NCBI RefSeq assembly: GCF_016772415.1
Contig: NZ_JAGSGD010000001.1
Location: forward strand, 2,009,501 to 2,073,500
Direction: 5' to 3'
Origin: Phenylobacterium glaciei
GTDB taxonomy: Bacteria; Pseudomonadota; Alphaproteobacteria; Caulobacterales; Caulobacteraceae
Length of the DNA stretch: 64,000 bases
Below the pieces are notes generated by a model. It ran no database searches and had not been told where the DNA came from. It saw only the letters and a list, made by a program, of their open reading frames with translations. Shown here piece after piece: positions 17,536-26,285 of this stretch (positions are counted from its first letter, which is position 1; the number at the start of each line of letters is the position of its first letter). Both the position numbers and the translations under genes were made by a program.

Positions 17536-20181
17536 CTAGGCCTTTATCGCCTTCTTGGCCGCCGGCTTCTTGGCGGCGGGTTTCTTGGCCGCGGGCTTCT
17601 TCACCGCCGCCGTCGCGCCCGCCTCGGCCTTGGGCTTGGCCGCGGCCTTCGCCTTGGGAGCCACCTTGGCCTTCTTCGCCGGCTTCTTGCCGCCGCCCTT
17701 TTCCACGCGCTCGGCGATCAGCTTGACCGCCTCTTCGAGCGTCAGGTCCTGCGGGTCGGAGCCCTTGGGCACATTGGCGTTGGTGGAGCCATGCTTGATG
17801 TAGGGGCCGTAGCGGCCGGCCAGCACCTTCACAGGCTGCCCGTCCACCGGGTGCGCGCCCAGGTCCTTCAGGGCCGCGGACTCGCCGCGACCACCCCGGC
17901 CACCGGCGCGCTTCTCGGCCAGCAGGGTGACAGCGCGGTTCAGACCCACCTCGAACACCTCGTCGGCGGTGGGCAGGTTGGCATAGGTGCCGTTGTGCAG
18001 GACGAAGGGGCCGAACCGGCCGATGCCGGCGGTGATCATGATCCCGTCTTCCGGGTGGGCTCCCACCTCGCGGGGCAGGCGCAGCAGGCGCAGGCCCTTT
18101 TCCAGGTCCATCGCCGGCGCCGACCAGCCCTTGGGCAAGCTGGAGCGCTTGGGCTTCTCGCCGTCGCCCAGCTGGACGTAGGGACCAAAGCGGCCGGACT
18201 TCAGGAACACGATCTCGCCCGTCTCCGGATCGACCCCCAGTTCGCGGTCGCCGCTCTCACCCTCGGCGTCATCGGCCGACTGGGCGATGGGCCGGGTGTA
18301 GCGGCACTCCGGATAGTTTGAGCAGCCGATGAAGGCCCCGAACTTGCCGGTCTTGAGCGACAGCTGGCCCGCGCCGCAGGTGGGGCAGGCGCGCGGATCG
18401 GAGCCGTCCTCCTTCTGCGGGAAGATGTGGGGACCGAGCGCCTCGTTCAGGGCGTCCAGCACGTGGGTGACGCGCAGTTCGGCGATCTCGCCCACGGCGG
18501 CGTGGAAGTCCTGCCAGAACTCGCGCAGGAGGGCCTTCCAGTTCAGCTCGCCGGCCGAAACCAGGTCGAGCTTCTCCTCCAGGGCGGCGGTGAAGTCGTA
18601 TTGGACGTAGCGGTTGAAGAACTGCTCCAGGAAGGCGGTGACCAGCCGTCCCTTGTCCTCGGGGATGAACCGGTTCTTGTCCATGCGGACGTATTCTCGG
18701 TCCCGCAGCACGGTCAGCACCGAGGCGTAGGTGGAGGGCCGGCCGATGCCCAGCTCTTCCATCTTCTTCACCAGGCTGGCTTCCGAATAGCGCGGCGGCG
18801 GTTCGGTGAAGTGCTGGTCGGCGCGGGCGGCGATCACCTTGGCGGCGGCGCCCTCGTTGACCTGAGGCAGGCGGCCGCTTTCCTCGTCGGCGTCGTCGTC
18901 GCGGCCTTCCTCGTAAACGGCCAGATAGCCGTCGAACAGGATCACCTGGCCGGTGGCGCGCAGGCCGGTCTTCCCGTCGGCGCTGTCCAGCTCGATGGTG
19001 GTCCGCTCGATGCGGGCGGCCTCCATCTGCGAAGCGATCATCCGCTTCCAGATCAGCTCATAGAGCCGGCCGAGGTCGCTCTCCAGCCGCAGGGAGCCGG
19101 GGTTGCGGGCCAGGCTGGTAGGGCGGATGGCTTCGTGCGCCTCCTGGGCGTTCTTGGCCTTGGTCTTGTAGATCCGGGCGGCTTCGGGAACGTAGTCCTT
19201 GCCGTAGACCCCGGCGATCACCTCGCGCGCCTCGTCCAGCGCCTCGGGCGCCGACTGCACGCCGTCGGTCCGCATATAGGTGATGAGACCCACGGTCTCG
19301 CCGCCGATGTCGATGCCTTCGTACAGCTTCTGTGCGGCCTGCATGGTGCGCTGGGTGGAGAAGCCCAGCTTGCGAGCGGCCTCCTGCTGCAGGGTTGAGG
19401 TGGTGAAGGGCGGGGCAGGCGACCGGCGCGCCGGCTTCTTTTCCACCGAGGCGATGGTCAGGGTCGCGCCGTCCACGGCGGCCTTGGCGGCGGTGGCGGT
19501 GGCCTCGTCGCCCAGGTCGAACTTGGTCAGCCGCTTGCCGTCATGCTTGACCATGCGAGCCAGGAAGGGGTCGCCCCCAGCGCTGACATCGGCCTCGACG
19601 GTCCAGTATTCCTGGTTCTTGAAGCGCTCGATCTCGATCTCGCGGTCCACCACCAGACGCAGCGACACCGACTGCACCCGGCCGGCCGAACGCGAGCCCG
19701 GCAGCTTGCGCCACAGCACCGGCGACAGGGTGAAGCCCACCAGATAGTCCAGGGCGCGGCGGGCCAGATAGGCCTCCACCAACTCCATATCGATGTCGCG
19801 AGGATGCTTCATCGCCTCGGTGACGGCCGACTTGGTGATGGCGTTGAACACCACCCGCTGGACGATCGCGCCTTTGACCGCCTTCTTCTTCTGGAGGACC
19901 TCGAGCACGTGCCAGGAGATGGCCTCACCCTCGCGGTCGGGGTCGGTGGCGAGGATGATCTTGTCGGCGCTCTTGGCGAAGTCGGCGATCTCGGAAAGAC
20001 GCTTGGCGGATTTGGCGTCCACGTCCCAAAGCATCAGGAAGTCCTCGTCGGGCTTCACCGATCCGTCCTTGGCCGGCAGGTCGCGCACGTGGCCGTACGA
20101 GGCCAGGACCTTATAGTCCGAGCCCAGGTACTTGTTGATGGTTTTGGCCTTGGCCGGGCTCTCGACGACGACGAGGTTCAT
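17536..20181 (-). CDS. topA: DNA topoisomerase I (type IA)
   Basis: 881 residues. Relaxes negatively supercoiled DNA. TOPRIM motifs ESPAKAKT near residue 7 and TDPDREGEA at 79; catalytic Tyr302 in TYMRTDG. C-terminal zinc-ribbon modules include CPTCGAGQL and several degenerate copies. The last 60 residues are a Lys/Ala/Pro tail with repeated KKPAA units, a disordered DNA-binding tail as in other alphaproteobacterial TopA. Start is the ATG at 20181. It heads a tight minus-strand block followed by the AAA ATPase six bases later. Confidence 0.97.
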   Translation of the reverse strand: MNLVVVESPAKAKTINKYLGSDYKVLASYGHVRDLPAKDGSVKPDEDFLMLWDVDAKSAKRLSEIADFAKSADKIILATDPDREGEAISWHVLEVLQKKKAVKGAIVQRVVFNAITKSAVTEAMKHPRDIDMELVEAYLARRALDYLVGFTLSPVLWRKLPGSRSAGRVQSVSLRLVVDREIEIERFKNQEYWTVEADVSAGGDPFLARMVKHDGKRLTKFDLGDEATATAAKAAVDGATLTIASVEKKPARRSPAPPFTTSTLQQEAARKLGFSTQRTMQAAQKLYEGIDIGGETVGLITYMRTDGVQSAPEALDEAREVIAGVYGKDYVPEAARIYKTKAKNAQEAHEAIRPTSLARNPGSLRLESDLGRLYELIWKRMIASQMEAARIERTTIELDSADGKTGLRATGQVILFDGYLAVYEEGRDDDADEESGRLPQVNEGAAAKVIAARADQHFTEPPPRYSEASLVKKMEELGIGRPSTYASVLTVLRDREYVRMDKNRFIPEDKGRLVTAFLEQFFNRYVQYDFTAALEEKLDLVSAGELNWKALLREFWQDFHAAVGEIAELRVTHVLDALNEALGPHIFPQKEDGSDPRACPTCGAGQLSLKTGKFGAFIGCSNYPECRYTRPIAQSADDAEGESGDRELGVDPETGEIVFLKSGRFGPYVQLGDGEKPKRSSLPKGWSAPAMDLEKGLRLLRLPREVGAHPEDGIMITAGIGRFGPFVLHNGTYANLPTADEVFEVGLNRAVTLLAEKRAGGRGGRGESAALKDLGAHPVDGQPVKVLAGRYGPYIKHGSTNANVPKGSDPQDLTLEEAVKLIAERVEKGGGKKPAKKAKVAPKAKAAAKPKAEAGATAAVKKPAAKKPAAKKPAAKKAIKA

Positions 20182-20359
20182 GCGGTTTTAAGGGTGGTCC
20201 AAGGGCCGAAGCGCCCGAAATTCAAGGGCCCGGAAGGTGGGGTGTCCACCTAGGGCGTGTCAACGGGCCGATTTCACTTCAAGCGTTACAATGGGAAGTT
20301 GTGATACAACCTTCACGCGCGTCGAGCGTTCGAATCTGTTAGGGTCTGGCATCAGACAG

Positions 20360-20539
20360 ATGGAACAGTGGAACCCCAAGGGCTCGCCCCAGGCGGCCGT
20401 GACCTTCATTGAAGAGGTCTTGAACCAGTTGGCGGAATTGGCCGCCGCCAAGGGTTACCGGGCGCTCGCCACGACCCTGATGATGGCCGCGTTGGACGCC
20501 GCCCGGGCCGCCGCAGGGCCCCCGGACAAGCCCAGCTAG
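20360..20539 (+). CDS. Small conserved-looking protein of unknown function
   Basis: 59 residues beginning MEQWNPKGSPQAAV. It is a single amphipathic-helix-rich chain with no membrane segment, signal or metal motif. The ATG at 20360 is preferred; the frame is open to 20237 but that part has no good ribosome-binding site. It converges with dprA and shares the CTAG at 20536-20539. It is transcribed away from topA. Function unknown. Confidence 0.5.
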   Translation: MEQWNPKGSPQAAVTFIEEVLNQLAELAAAKGYRALATTLMMAALDAARAAAGPPDKPS

Positions 20540-21636
20540 GCGCGCGACACCATGCCGCCGGGCAACAGTTCGGCGCGACCCGCCAGCGCAAGTTCCATCA
20601 AGGCCGCCAGAACCTGGGGCAGGGGCGCCCGCGCGGCGCGCACGATCTCATCGCGCGACACCGGGGTGGGGGAGAGAAGGTCGGCGATGGTCTCCCGCAG
20701 CTTTTCGGCTGCCACGTCGGTCAGCTCGGCCGACACGAGATAGCGGTCCTGCTCCGGCTCCCGGAACCCGCCGAACCCCTCCAACGCCCGCAGCACGTCC
20801 TCCGCACCTTCGCAGATCGCCGCGCCTTGGCGGATCAGGTCGTTGGTCCCCTTGGCGCGCGGGTCCAGCGGAGAGCCCGGCACAGCCAGCACCTCACGCC
20901 CCTGTTCATTGGCCAGGCGGGCGGTGATCAGCGAGCCGGAGCGGATTTCCGCCTCCACCACGACGACGGCCCGTGACAGCCCCGAGATGATCCGGTTGCG
21001 GCGGGGGAAGTCCTTGGCCTGGGCGGTCTGCCGCGGCCGGCTCTCGGAGACCACGCAGCCGGTCTCGAGGATGCGGGCGTGCAGGTCGCGGTGCTCCGGC
21101 GGATAGATGTCGGCGATCCCGCCGCCTAGGACGGCGATGGTCCCGGTGGCCAGGCTGCCCTCGTGCGCCGCGCCGTCGACGCCGCGCGCGAGGCCCGAGA
21201 CGATGACCTGGCCGGCCTGTCCGAGTTCGGACGCCAGACCGCGCGCGAACCTCTGACCGGCGGCCGACGCCACCCGCGCGCCGACGATGGCCACGATGGA
21301 GCGTTGCAGCAGGCTGGCGTCACCCCAGACCCAGAGCAGGGGCGGCGGCGGATCCAGCGCCGCCAGGGCCTGCGGGAACTCCGCCTCGCAGGCGCAGAGT
21401 AACCGCGCGCCCAGCGCCGCGCCCTCGGCCAGTTCGGCCTCGATATCCTCGATGGAGGGCACGCCCAGGGGCGACACCCGCCCGCCGCGCCGCGCCAGGT
21501 CGGGGAGGGCGGCCAGCGCCAGAGACGCCTCGCCATAGCGGGTGATCAGCTGGTCGAAGGTGACCGGCCCCACATTCTCGGTGCGCGCCAGCCGCAGCCA
21601 GTCGCGTCGCCCGGCCTCGGTCAGCGGTCGGCTCAA
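20536..21636 (-). CDS. dprA: DNA-processing protein DprA
   Basis: 366 residues. Binds incoming single-stranded DNA in transformation and loads RecA. The Rossmann core is clear: IVAIVGARVAS, VSGLARGVDGAAHEGSL, TIAVLGGGIADIYPPEH, FPRRNRIISGLS and SGSLITARLANEQGREVLAVPG. A C-terminal winged-helix-like (DprA_WH) domain ends the protein. Starts with TTG at 21636, overlapping the plsY stop in the sequence TTGA, so it is coupled to plsY. Other competence genes are not in the window. Confidence 0.93.
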   Translation of the reverse strand: MSRPLTEAGRRDWLRLARTENVGPVTFDQLITRYGEASLALAALPDLARRGGRVSPLGVPSIEDIEAELAEGAALGARLLCACEAEFPQALAALDPPPPLLWVWGDASLLQRSIVAIVGARVASAAGQRFARGLASELGQAGQVIVSGLARGVDGAAHEGSLATGTIAVLGGGIADIYPPEHRDLHARILETGCVVSESRPRQTAQAKDFPRRNRIISGLSRAVVVVEAEIRSGSLITARLANEQGREVLAVPGSPLDPRAKGTNDLIRQGAAICEGAEDVLRALEGFGGFREPEQDRYLVSAELTDVAAEKLRETIADLLSPTPVSRDEIVRAARAPLPQVLAALMELALAGRAELLPGGMVSRA

Positions 21637-22274
21637 GCGGCGTCCTTCTTGCCGCCGCCGATGCGGGGCTCTTCGCCCTTCAGCAGGCGGCGGATGTTGT
21701 CGGCGTGGCGGAAGAACACCAGCACCGCCATGAACAGGGTCAGATAGATGATCGGCAGGCCCCGGTGGAAGACGAAGGCGAAGACCGGCGCCAGGGCCAC
21801 GGCCGTCAGGCCCGCCAGGGACGAAATGCGGAACAGGAAGGCTACCGCGAGCCAGGTGGCGCCCGCCGCCATGCCCACCGGCCAGGCCGCCGCCAGCAGG
21901 GTGCCGAAGAAGGTGGCCACCCCCTTGCCGCCCTTGAACTTCAGCCAGACCGGGAACAGGTGCCCCAGGAAGGCGCTTGCTGCGGCCAGGGCGACCAGGA
22001 CCGCCTGGGCCTCCTTGGGACCGTCCTTCGTCGCCAGCCAGGCGATCAGCACCGCCACCGCGCCCTTGCCGCCGTCGCCGAGCAGGGTGATGGCCGCCAG
22101 ATCCTTGCGGCCGGTGCGCAGGACATTGGTCGCCCCGATGCTGCCCGAGCCGATGCTGCGCACGTCGCCCGCGCCGCCGAGCCGGGTGGCGATGACGCCG
22201 AAGGGAATGGAGCCCAGCAGATAGCCCCCGACGATGGCGGCGCCGATCAGCACCGGACTGAGTGACTCGAACAT
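21633..22274 (-). CDS. plsY: Glycerol-3-phosphate acyltransferase PlsY
   Basis: 213 residues. Inner-membrane enzyme that acylates glycerol-3-phosphate from acyl-phosphate, the first step of phospholipid synthesis. Five hydrophobic segments; motif 1 GSIPFG...IGSGSIGATN, motif 2 KFKGGKGVAT and motif 3 HRGLPIIY are recognisable. ATG at 22274 (MFESLSP) follows GGGGGAA; the longer frame to 22325 is not used. It overlaps dprA by four bases. Confidence 0.95.
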   Translation of the reverse strand: MFESLSPVLIGAAIVGGYLLGSIPFGVIATRLGGAGDVRSIGSGSIGATNVLRTGRKDLAAITLLGDGGKGAVAVLIAWLATKDGPKEAQAVLVALAAASAFLGHLFPVWLKFKGGKGVATFFGTLLAAAWPVGMAAGATWLAVAFLFRISSLAGLTAVALAPVFAFVFHRGLPIIYLTLFMAVLVFFRHADNIRRLLKGEEPRIGGGKKDAA

Positions 22275-22299
22275 GTGGTTTCCCCCTGTTGCGGGAAAC

Positions 22300-22842
22300 C
22301 TAGCCGCCCGGAGCGGCTTCGTCATCCAGCAGCGCGCGCACGCTCGCGGCCAGGGCGGCGATGTCCACCGGACCGGTGGTGTCCACCTCGATCACCGGGC
22401 CCAAGCCGACCGGACCATCGTATTCCGCCAGCAGGGCGGGGGGCAGGTCGCGCAGGGTATGGATGGCGTGACGGTTTCCGATCACCGAGCGGGCGGAATA
22501 GCGCCGGCTCGCTTCCTCCGGCGGGCAGCGGCAATAGACCTCCACCAGCCGGCCGCCCAGGCCGCTTAGCATGCGGCGCTCATAGGGGTTCTTCGGCCGG
22601 AAATTGGCCTCCAGCAAGACGGCTGGGGACAGGGCCGCAAGCGTCCAGATCAGTTCCATGGACGCGCTGCCCAGCGCCTTGGTCCAGACCTCCGGCTCGG
22701 CCCGCTGCCCCAGAACGTCGGCCAGCCGCTCCTTGATGACGTCCTTGGAGAGCAGGGGCAGGGCGAGCGCCTCGGCGAGTGGCAGGGCCAGGGTCGTCTT
22801 TCCCGCGCCGGGCGCGCCGGAGACCATGACCACTTGCCGCAT
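22300..22842 (-). CDS. P-loop kinase-like AAA_33 protein
   Basis: 180 residues. Walker A GAPGAGKTT at 9-17 near the start, LLSKDVIKERLAD typical of AAA_33 or small-molecule kinases, and a lid-like CRCPPEEASRRY segment. Likely transfers phosphate to a small substrate, identity unknown. Starts three bases after the stop of the ArsR-type regulator, so it is probably the target or partner of that regulator. Confidence 0.75.
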   Translation of the reverse strand: MRQVVMVSGAPGAGKTTLALPLAEALALPLLSKDVIKERLADVLGQRAEPEVWTKALGSASMELIWTLAALSPAVLLEANFRPKNPYERRMLSGLGGRLVEVYCRCPPEEASRRYSARSVIGNRHAIHTLRDLPPALLAEYDGPVGLGPVIEVDTTGPVDIAALAASVRALLDDEAAPGG

Positions 22843-22845
22843 CGC

Positions 22846-23148
22846 TCAGACCTCTTGCGCCAGGGCGGCGGTCAGGGCCGCCAGCGCCGCCTCGTCGCGC
22901 CGGTAGAAGGTCCACTGCTTGATCCGCTTGGGCGTCACCAGCCCCGCCTGGGTCAGGACCCGCATATGCTCTGACAGCGTCGGCTGGCTGACCCCCAGCT
23001 TCTCGGCGATCCGCACGCCGCAGACCCCGTCCTCCACGAGGTCCCCGTCCACCTGCGGCGGGAAATTGGCGCGGGGGTCCTTCAGCCAGGCCAGGATTTG
23101 CAGGCGCCGGTCGTTACCCAGGGCCTTGAAGGCAAGTGCGTTCGTCAT
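22846..23148 (-). CDS. ArsR-family winged-helix transcriptional regulator
   Basis: 100 residues. The HTH core is clear: ALGNDRRLQILAWL, then VRIAEKLGVSQPTLSEHMRVL and the wing QAGLVTPKRIKQWTFYRR. There is one Cys (VCGV) but no CxC metal-binding pair on the DNA helix, so it may sense something other than arsenic or metals. A palindrome sits at its own start. It forms a two-gene operon with the P-loop kinase. Confidence 0.85.
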   Translation of the reverse strand: MTNALAFKALGNDRRLQILAWLKDPRANFPPQVDGDLVEDGVCGVRIAEKLGVSQPTLSEHMRVLTQAGLVTPKRIKQWTFYRRDEAALAALTAALAQEV

Positions 23149-23151
23149 ATC

Positions 23152-23161
23152 GCCAATTGGC
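23152..23161. promoter_or_regulatory. Perfect palindrome at the ArsR-type gene start, candidate operator
   Basis: GCCAATTGGC (23152-23161) is a 10-base perfect palindrome four bases upstream of the ATG (complement at 23146-23148). ArsR-family proteins bind short dyads overlapping their own promoters, so autoregulation is inferred. Confidence 0.45.
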
Positions 23162-23206
23162 TAAGTTTCAGCCCAAGCCTAGGTCGCGGCGCGGGCGCAG
23201 ACAACC

Positions 23207-24499
23207 TCAGACCCGGTAGACCACCCGGCCGTCCACCAGGGTCATGCGGATCTCGCCCTGCAAACGCCGCCCGTCGAAGGGGGAGTTCTTGGACTTCGAG
23301 CGCAGCTTGTCGGCGTCGATGACGATGGGGGCGTTCAGGTCGCACAGCACCAAGTCTGCGGGCGCGCCCTTGGAGAGCGTCCCGGCGTTCAGGCCCAGCA
23401 GTTGGGCGGGCTTGCTAGTCACCGCCCGCATCAGGTCGATCAGCGGGATGCGCTCGTCGTGATGGAAGGCCAGGAGGGCCGGCAGCAGGGTCTGTAGCCC
23501 AATGGCGCCCGGCGCGGCCTCGTCATAGGGCAGGCGCTTATCCTCCGCGGGCGCCGGAGCGTGGGCCGAGACCACGATGTCGATCAGCCCCGTCGCCAGC
23601 GCCTCGATCACCGCCTGGCGGTCATCCTCGCTGCGCACCGGCGGGTCGAACTTCATGAAGGTGCGGTAGTCGCCGATGTCCAATTCGTTGAAGGACAGGT
23701 GGTTGATCGAGGTGGTCGCCGTGATCGGCAGGCCCTTGGCCTTGCCCCGCGCCAGGGTCTCCAGGGCGCAGGCGGTGGTCACCTGGTCCACCAGGAACGG
23801 GGCGCCGGTCATCTCGACGAGGGCCAGGTCCCGCTCCAGCATGATCTTCTCGGCGAAGGCCGGGACGCTGGGCAGACCCATGCGTCCGGCGAACTCGCCC
23901 TCGGTGGCGGCCGCCCCGGCGCTCAGCCAGGGATCGGCCGGACGGTGGGCCACCAGCACGCCGAAGCTCTTGGCGTAGGCCAGCACCCGGCGCAGCACCT
24001 TGGAGTCGACGATGGGCCGGTCGGCGTCGGTGACATAGACGCAGCCTGCCTCCGCCATCAGGCCGATCTCGGCCATCCGCTCGCCGCGCGCGCCCTTGGT
24101 GGCGGCGCCGGCCGGATAGACGTGAACCAGCTCGATGTCGCGGGTTCGACGCAGGATGAAGTCCACCACCGAGGCCTCGTCGATCACCGGGTCGGTGTCG
24201 GGCTGCAGCACGATGGAGGTGACCCCGCCGGCCGCCGCGGCCAGGCCCGCCGACTTGAGCGTCTCCTTGGTCTCCGATCCCGGCTCGCCGGTCTTGACCC
24301 GCAGGTCCACCAGGCCCGGCGCCAGCATCGCGCCTCGGGCGTCGATGATCTCGATGTCCTGCGACAGGCTCCCCAGGTCGCCGCCGTGGCGGACGTCGGC
24401 GATCTTGCCGTCGCGGACCAGCAGGGCGCCGGGGCCGTCCCAGCCGCTGGCCGGGTCGACGATGCGGGCATTGATGAAGGCGGTCGGCTGCGCGCTCAT
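23207..24499 (-). CDS. Dihydroorotase-like protein, probably catalytically inactive (PyrC-like/PyrX)
   Basis: 430 residues with the amidohydrolase barrel of class I dihydroorotases (IVDPASGWDGPG, MLAPGLVDL, GGVTSIVLQPDT, INAGTLSKGAPADLVL-type C-terminus). The metal-binding DxHxH that should follow the first strand is replaced by DLRVKTGEPG, and the late DHAPH is replaced by SAHAPAPAEDK. Zinc ligands are therefore missing. Pseudomonas has an equivalent inactive PyrC' that serves as structural partner of aspartate carbamoyltransferase. Here it is linked to pyrB through the LOG gene. ATG 24499 overlaps the LOG stop as ATGA. A true dihydroorotase must lie elsewhere. Confidence 0.85.
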   Translation of the reverse strand: MSAQPTAFINARIVDPASGWDGPGALLVRDGKIADVRHGGDLGSLSQDIEIIDARGAMLAPGLVDLRVKTGEPGSETKETLKSAGLAAAAGGVTSIVLQPDTDPVIDEASVVDFILRRTRDIELVHVYPAGAATKGARGERMAEIGLMAEAGCVYVTDADRPIVDSKVLRRVLAYAKSFGVLVAHRPADPWLSAGAAATEGEFAGRMGLPSVPAFAEKIMLERDLALVEMTGAPFLVDQVTTACALETLARGKAKGLPITATTSINHLSFNELDIGDYRTFMKFDPPVRSEDDRQAVIEALATGLIDIVVSAHAPAPAEDKRLPYDEAAPGAIGLQTLLPALLAFHHDERIPLIDLMRAVTSKPAQLLGLNAGTLSKGAPADLVLCDLNAPIVIDADKLRSKSKNSPFDGRRLQGEIRMTLVDGRVVYRV

Positions 24500-25077
24500 A
24501 GTTCCTGCCGTCCGATCCATTTCTCCACCACCGGCGGCTTGTAGACCGCCAGTCCGTCCAGCATCTCGCCCACGTCGGACCGGAAGATCAGCATGTCGCG
24601 ATGGGGCGCCTTCAGGAACGCCTCGCCCACGGCGTGGTCCACGAAGGCCTTCAGGTGATCGAAATAGCCCAGCACGTTCAGGAACCCCGCCGGCTTGGCG
24701 TGGAAACCCAGTTGGCCCCAGGTCCAGATTTCGAAAATCTCTTCCATGGTGCCGACGCCGCCGGGCAGGGCGACGAAGCCGTCGGCCATCTCCGCCATCC
24801 GCGCCTTGCGCTCGTGCATGGAGGGCACGACGTCCAGCCGGGTGAGGCCGGTGTGGGCGATCTCCTTGTCCATCAAGGCCTCGGGCATCACCCCGAACAC
24901 CTTGCCCCCGGCCGCCAGGGCCGCGTCGGCCATGCCGCCCATCAGTCCGACCTTGGCCCCGCCATAGACCAGCGCCAGGCCGCGGCCGGCAATGGCCGCG
25001 CCCATGGCGCGCGCAGCCGCCATATAGGCCGGGTCCCCGCCGGGGCTCGCGCCGCAGAACACGCCCACGGATTTCAT
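24496..25077 (-). CDS. LOG family protein (cytokinin-type phosphoribohydrolase)
   Basis: 193 residues. Releases bases from nucleoside 5'-monophosphates in LOG proteins of plants and bacteria; many bacterial relatives are annotated lysine decarboxylase-like without basis. Motif PGGVGTMEE is intact, plus VFCGAS near the start and VYGGAKVGLMG. Both ends overlap neighbours: its ATG overlaps the pyrB stop (TGATG) and its stop overlaps the ATG of the PyrC-like gene (ATGA). It thus lies inside a pyrimidine operon. Confidence 0.88.
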   Translation of the reverse strand: MKSVGVFCGASPGGDPAYMAAARAMGAAIAGRGLALVYGGAKVGLMGGMADAALAAGGKVFGVMPEALMDKEIAHTGLTRLDVVPSMHERKARMAEMADGFVALPGGVGTMEEIFEIWTWGQLGFHAKPAGFLNVLGYFDHLKAFVDHAVGEAFLKAPHRDMLIFRSDVGEMLDGLAVYKPPVVEKWIGRQEL

Positions 25078-26054
25078 CAGGTGTTGTCCAGCCGCGCGGC
25101 CATGGAGGCCAGCACCGCCATCCGCGCGGCCACTCCCATCTCCACCTGATCCTGGATCAGGCTGACCGACAGGTCGTCGGCGACGTCTGAATCGATCTCC
25201 ACGCCCCGGTTCATCGGGCCGGGATGCATAACGCGGACGCCGGGTGCCGCATGGGCCAGCTTCTCGCGGTCGAGGCCGTAGAACCGGAAATACTCCCGCT
25301 GCGACGGGGCCATCACCCCGTCCATCCGCTCCAGCTGCAGGCGCAGCATCATCACCACGTCGCAGCCCTCGATGCCTTCGCGCATGTTGTGGAACACCTG
25401 GGCCTTCCAGCGGTCGACGGCGGCCGGCATCAGGGTCGGCGGCCCCACCAGCCGCACCTCGGCGCCCAGCATCTGCAGCAGGCTGACATTGGACCGCGCT
25501 ACCCGGCTGTGCAGGACATCCCCGCAGATGGCGACGCGCAGGCCGGCGATCCGGCCGAAGGCGCGACGCATGGACAGGGCGTCCAGCAGGGCCTGGGTCG
25601 GGTGCTCATGCTGGCCGTCGCCGGCGTTGATCACCGAGCAGGTGACCTTCTGCGCCAACAGGCTGGCCGCGCCGGAGGAGGCGTGGCGCACCACCAGCAG
25701 ATCGGGCTGCATGGCGTTCAGCGTCACGGCGGTGTCGATCAGGGTCTCGCCCTTGGAGATCGACGAGGACCGTGGGCTCATGTTGACGACGTCCGCCCCC
25801 AGCCGCTTGCCGGCCAGTTCGAAGGAGCTCTGGGTCCGCGTCGAATTCTCGAAGAAGAGATTCATCAGCGTCCTGCCTTTAAGCAGGTCGAGCTTCTTGG
25901 AGGTTTGCCGGTTGAGCGACACGAAGCCGTCGGCGAGGTCGAGGAGGTTTGCCACCTCCACCTCGTTCAGATCGAGCACCGATAGGAAGTGTCGCCGCGG
26001 GAACGGGAAGGTTCTTCCGAGAACCTCGTTCAGACCAGGGGGCAGGGTTGTCAT
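25077..26054 (-). CDS. pyrB: Aspartate carbamoyltransferase catalytic subunit
   Basis: 325 residues. Makes N-carbamoyl-aspartate in pyrimidine synthesis. Carbamoyl-phosphate loop [24 protein letters not shown], the RHASSGA and [13 protein letters not shown] motifs, aspartate-binding [11 protein letters not shown]. The ATG at 26054 (MTTLPPGL) is chosen; upstream in-frame codons lack similarity. No pyrI regulatory gene is adjacent, as expected for the class that pairs with a PyrC-like subunit. It is the first gene of pyrB-LOG-pyrC-like. Confidence 0.96.
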   Translation of the reverse strand: MTTLPPGLNEVLGRTFPFPRRHFLSVLDLNEVEVANLLDLADGFVSLNRQTSKKLDLLKGRTLMNLFFENSTRTQSSFELAGKRLGADVVNMSPRSSSISKGETLIDTAVTLNAMQPDLLVVRHASSGAASLLAQKVTCSVINAGDGQHEHPTQALLDALSMRRAFGRIAGLRVAICGDVLHSRVARSNVSLLQMLGAEVRLVGPPTLMPAAVDRWKAQVFHNMREGIEGCDVVMMLRLQLERMDGVMAPSQREYFRFYGLDREKLAHAAPGVRVMHPGPMNRGVEIDSDVADDLSVSLIQDQVEMGVAARMAVLASMAARLDNT

Positions 26055-26285
26055 TAAAGGCGCGTCGTAGCGGAGCCCGCGTTTGATCACAAGGGCAGGG
26101 GGATTCCACGCACAGCTAAGTGTGCCATCGCGGTCACTGCTTCTGAAGCGCCTTGTCGTCAGACGTGAGGTTGCTAAGCAAAATCTCGTCACTTAAGGTT
26201 GCTGCGCTGGTGGGCGGGGGCGCTGTGGCCATGACCGGCGCGTGCGGTCCTTTAGAGCGCCCGATCTCTGCCAGGGGGTATCGGA

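Noticed and set aside
16954-18321. 455-codon open frame opposite topA and the AAA ATPase gene
   Set aside because: Runs antisense to two clear genes and shows only low-complexity Gly/Leu/Gln content.
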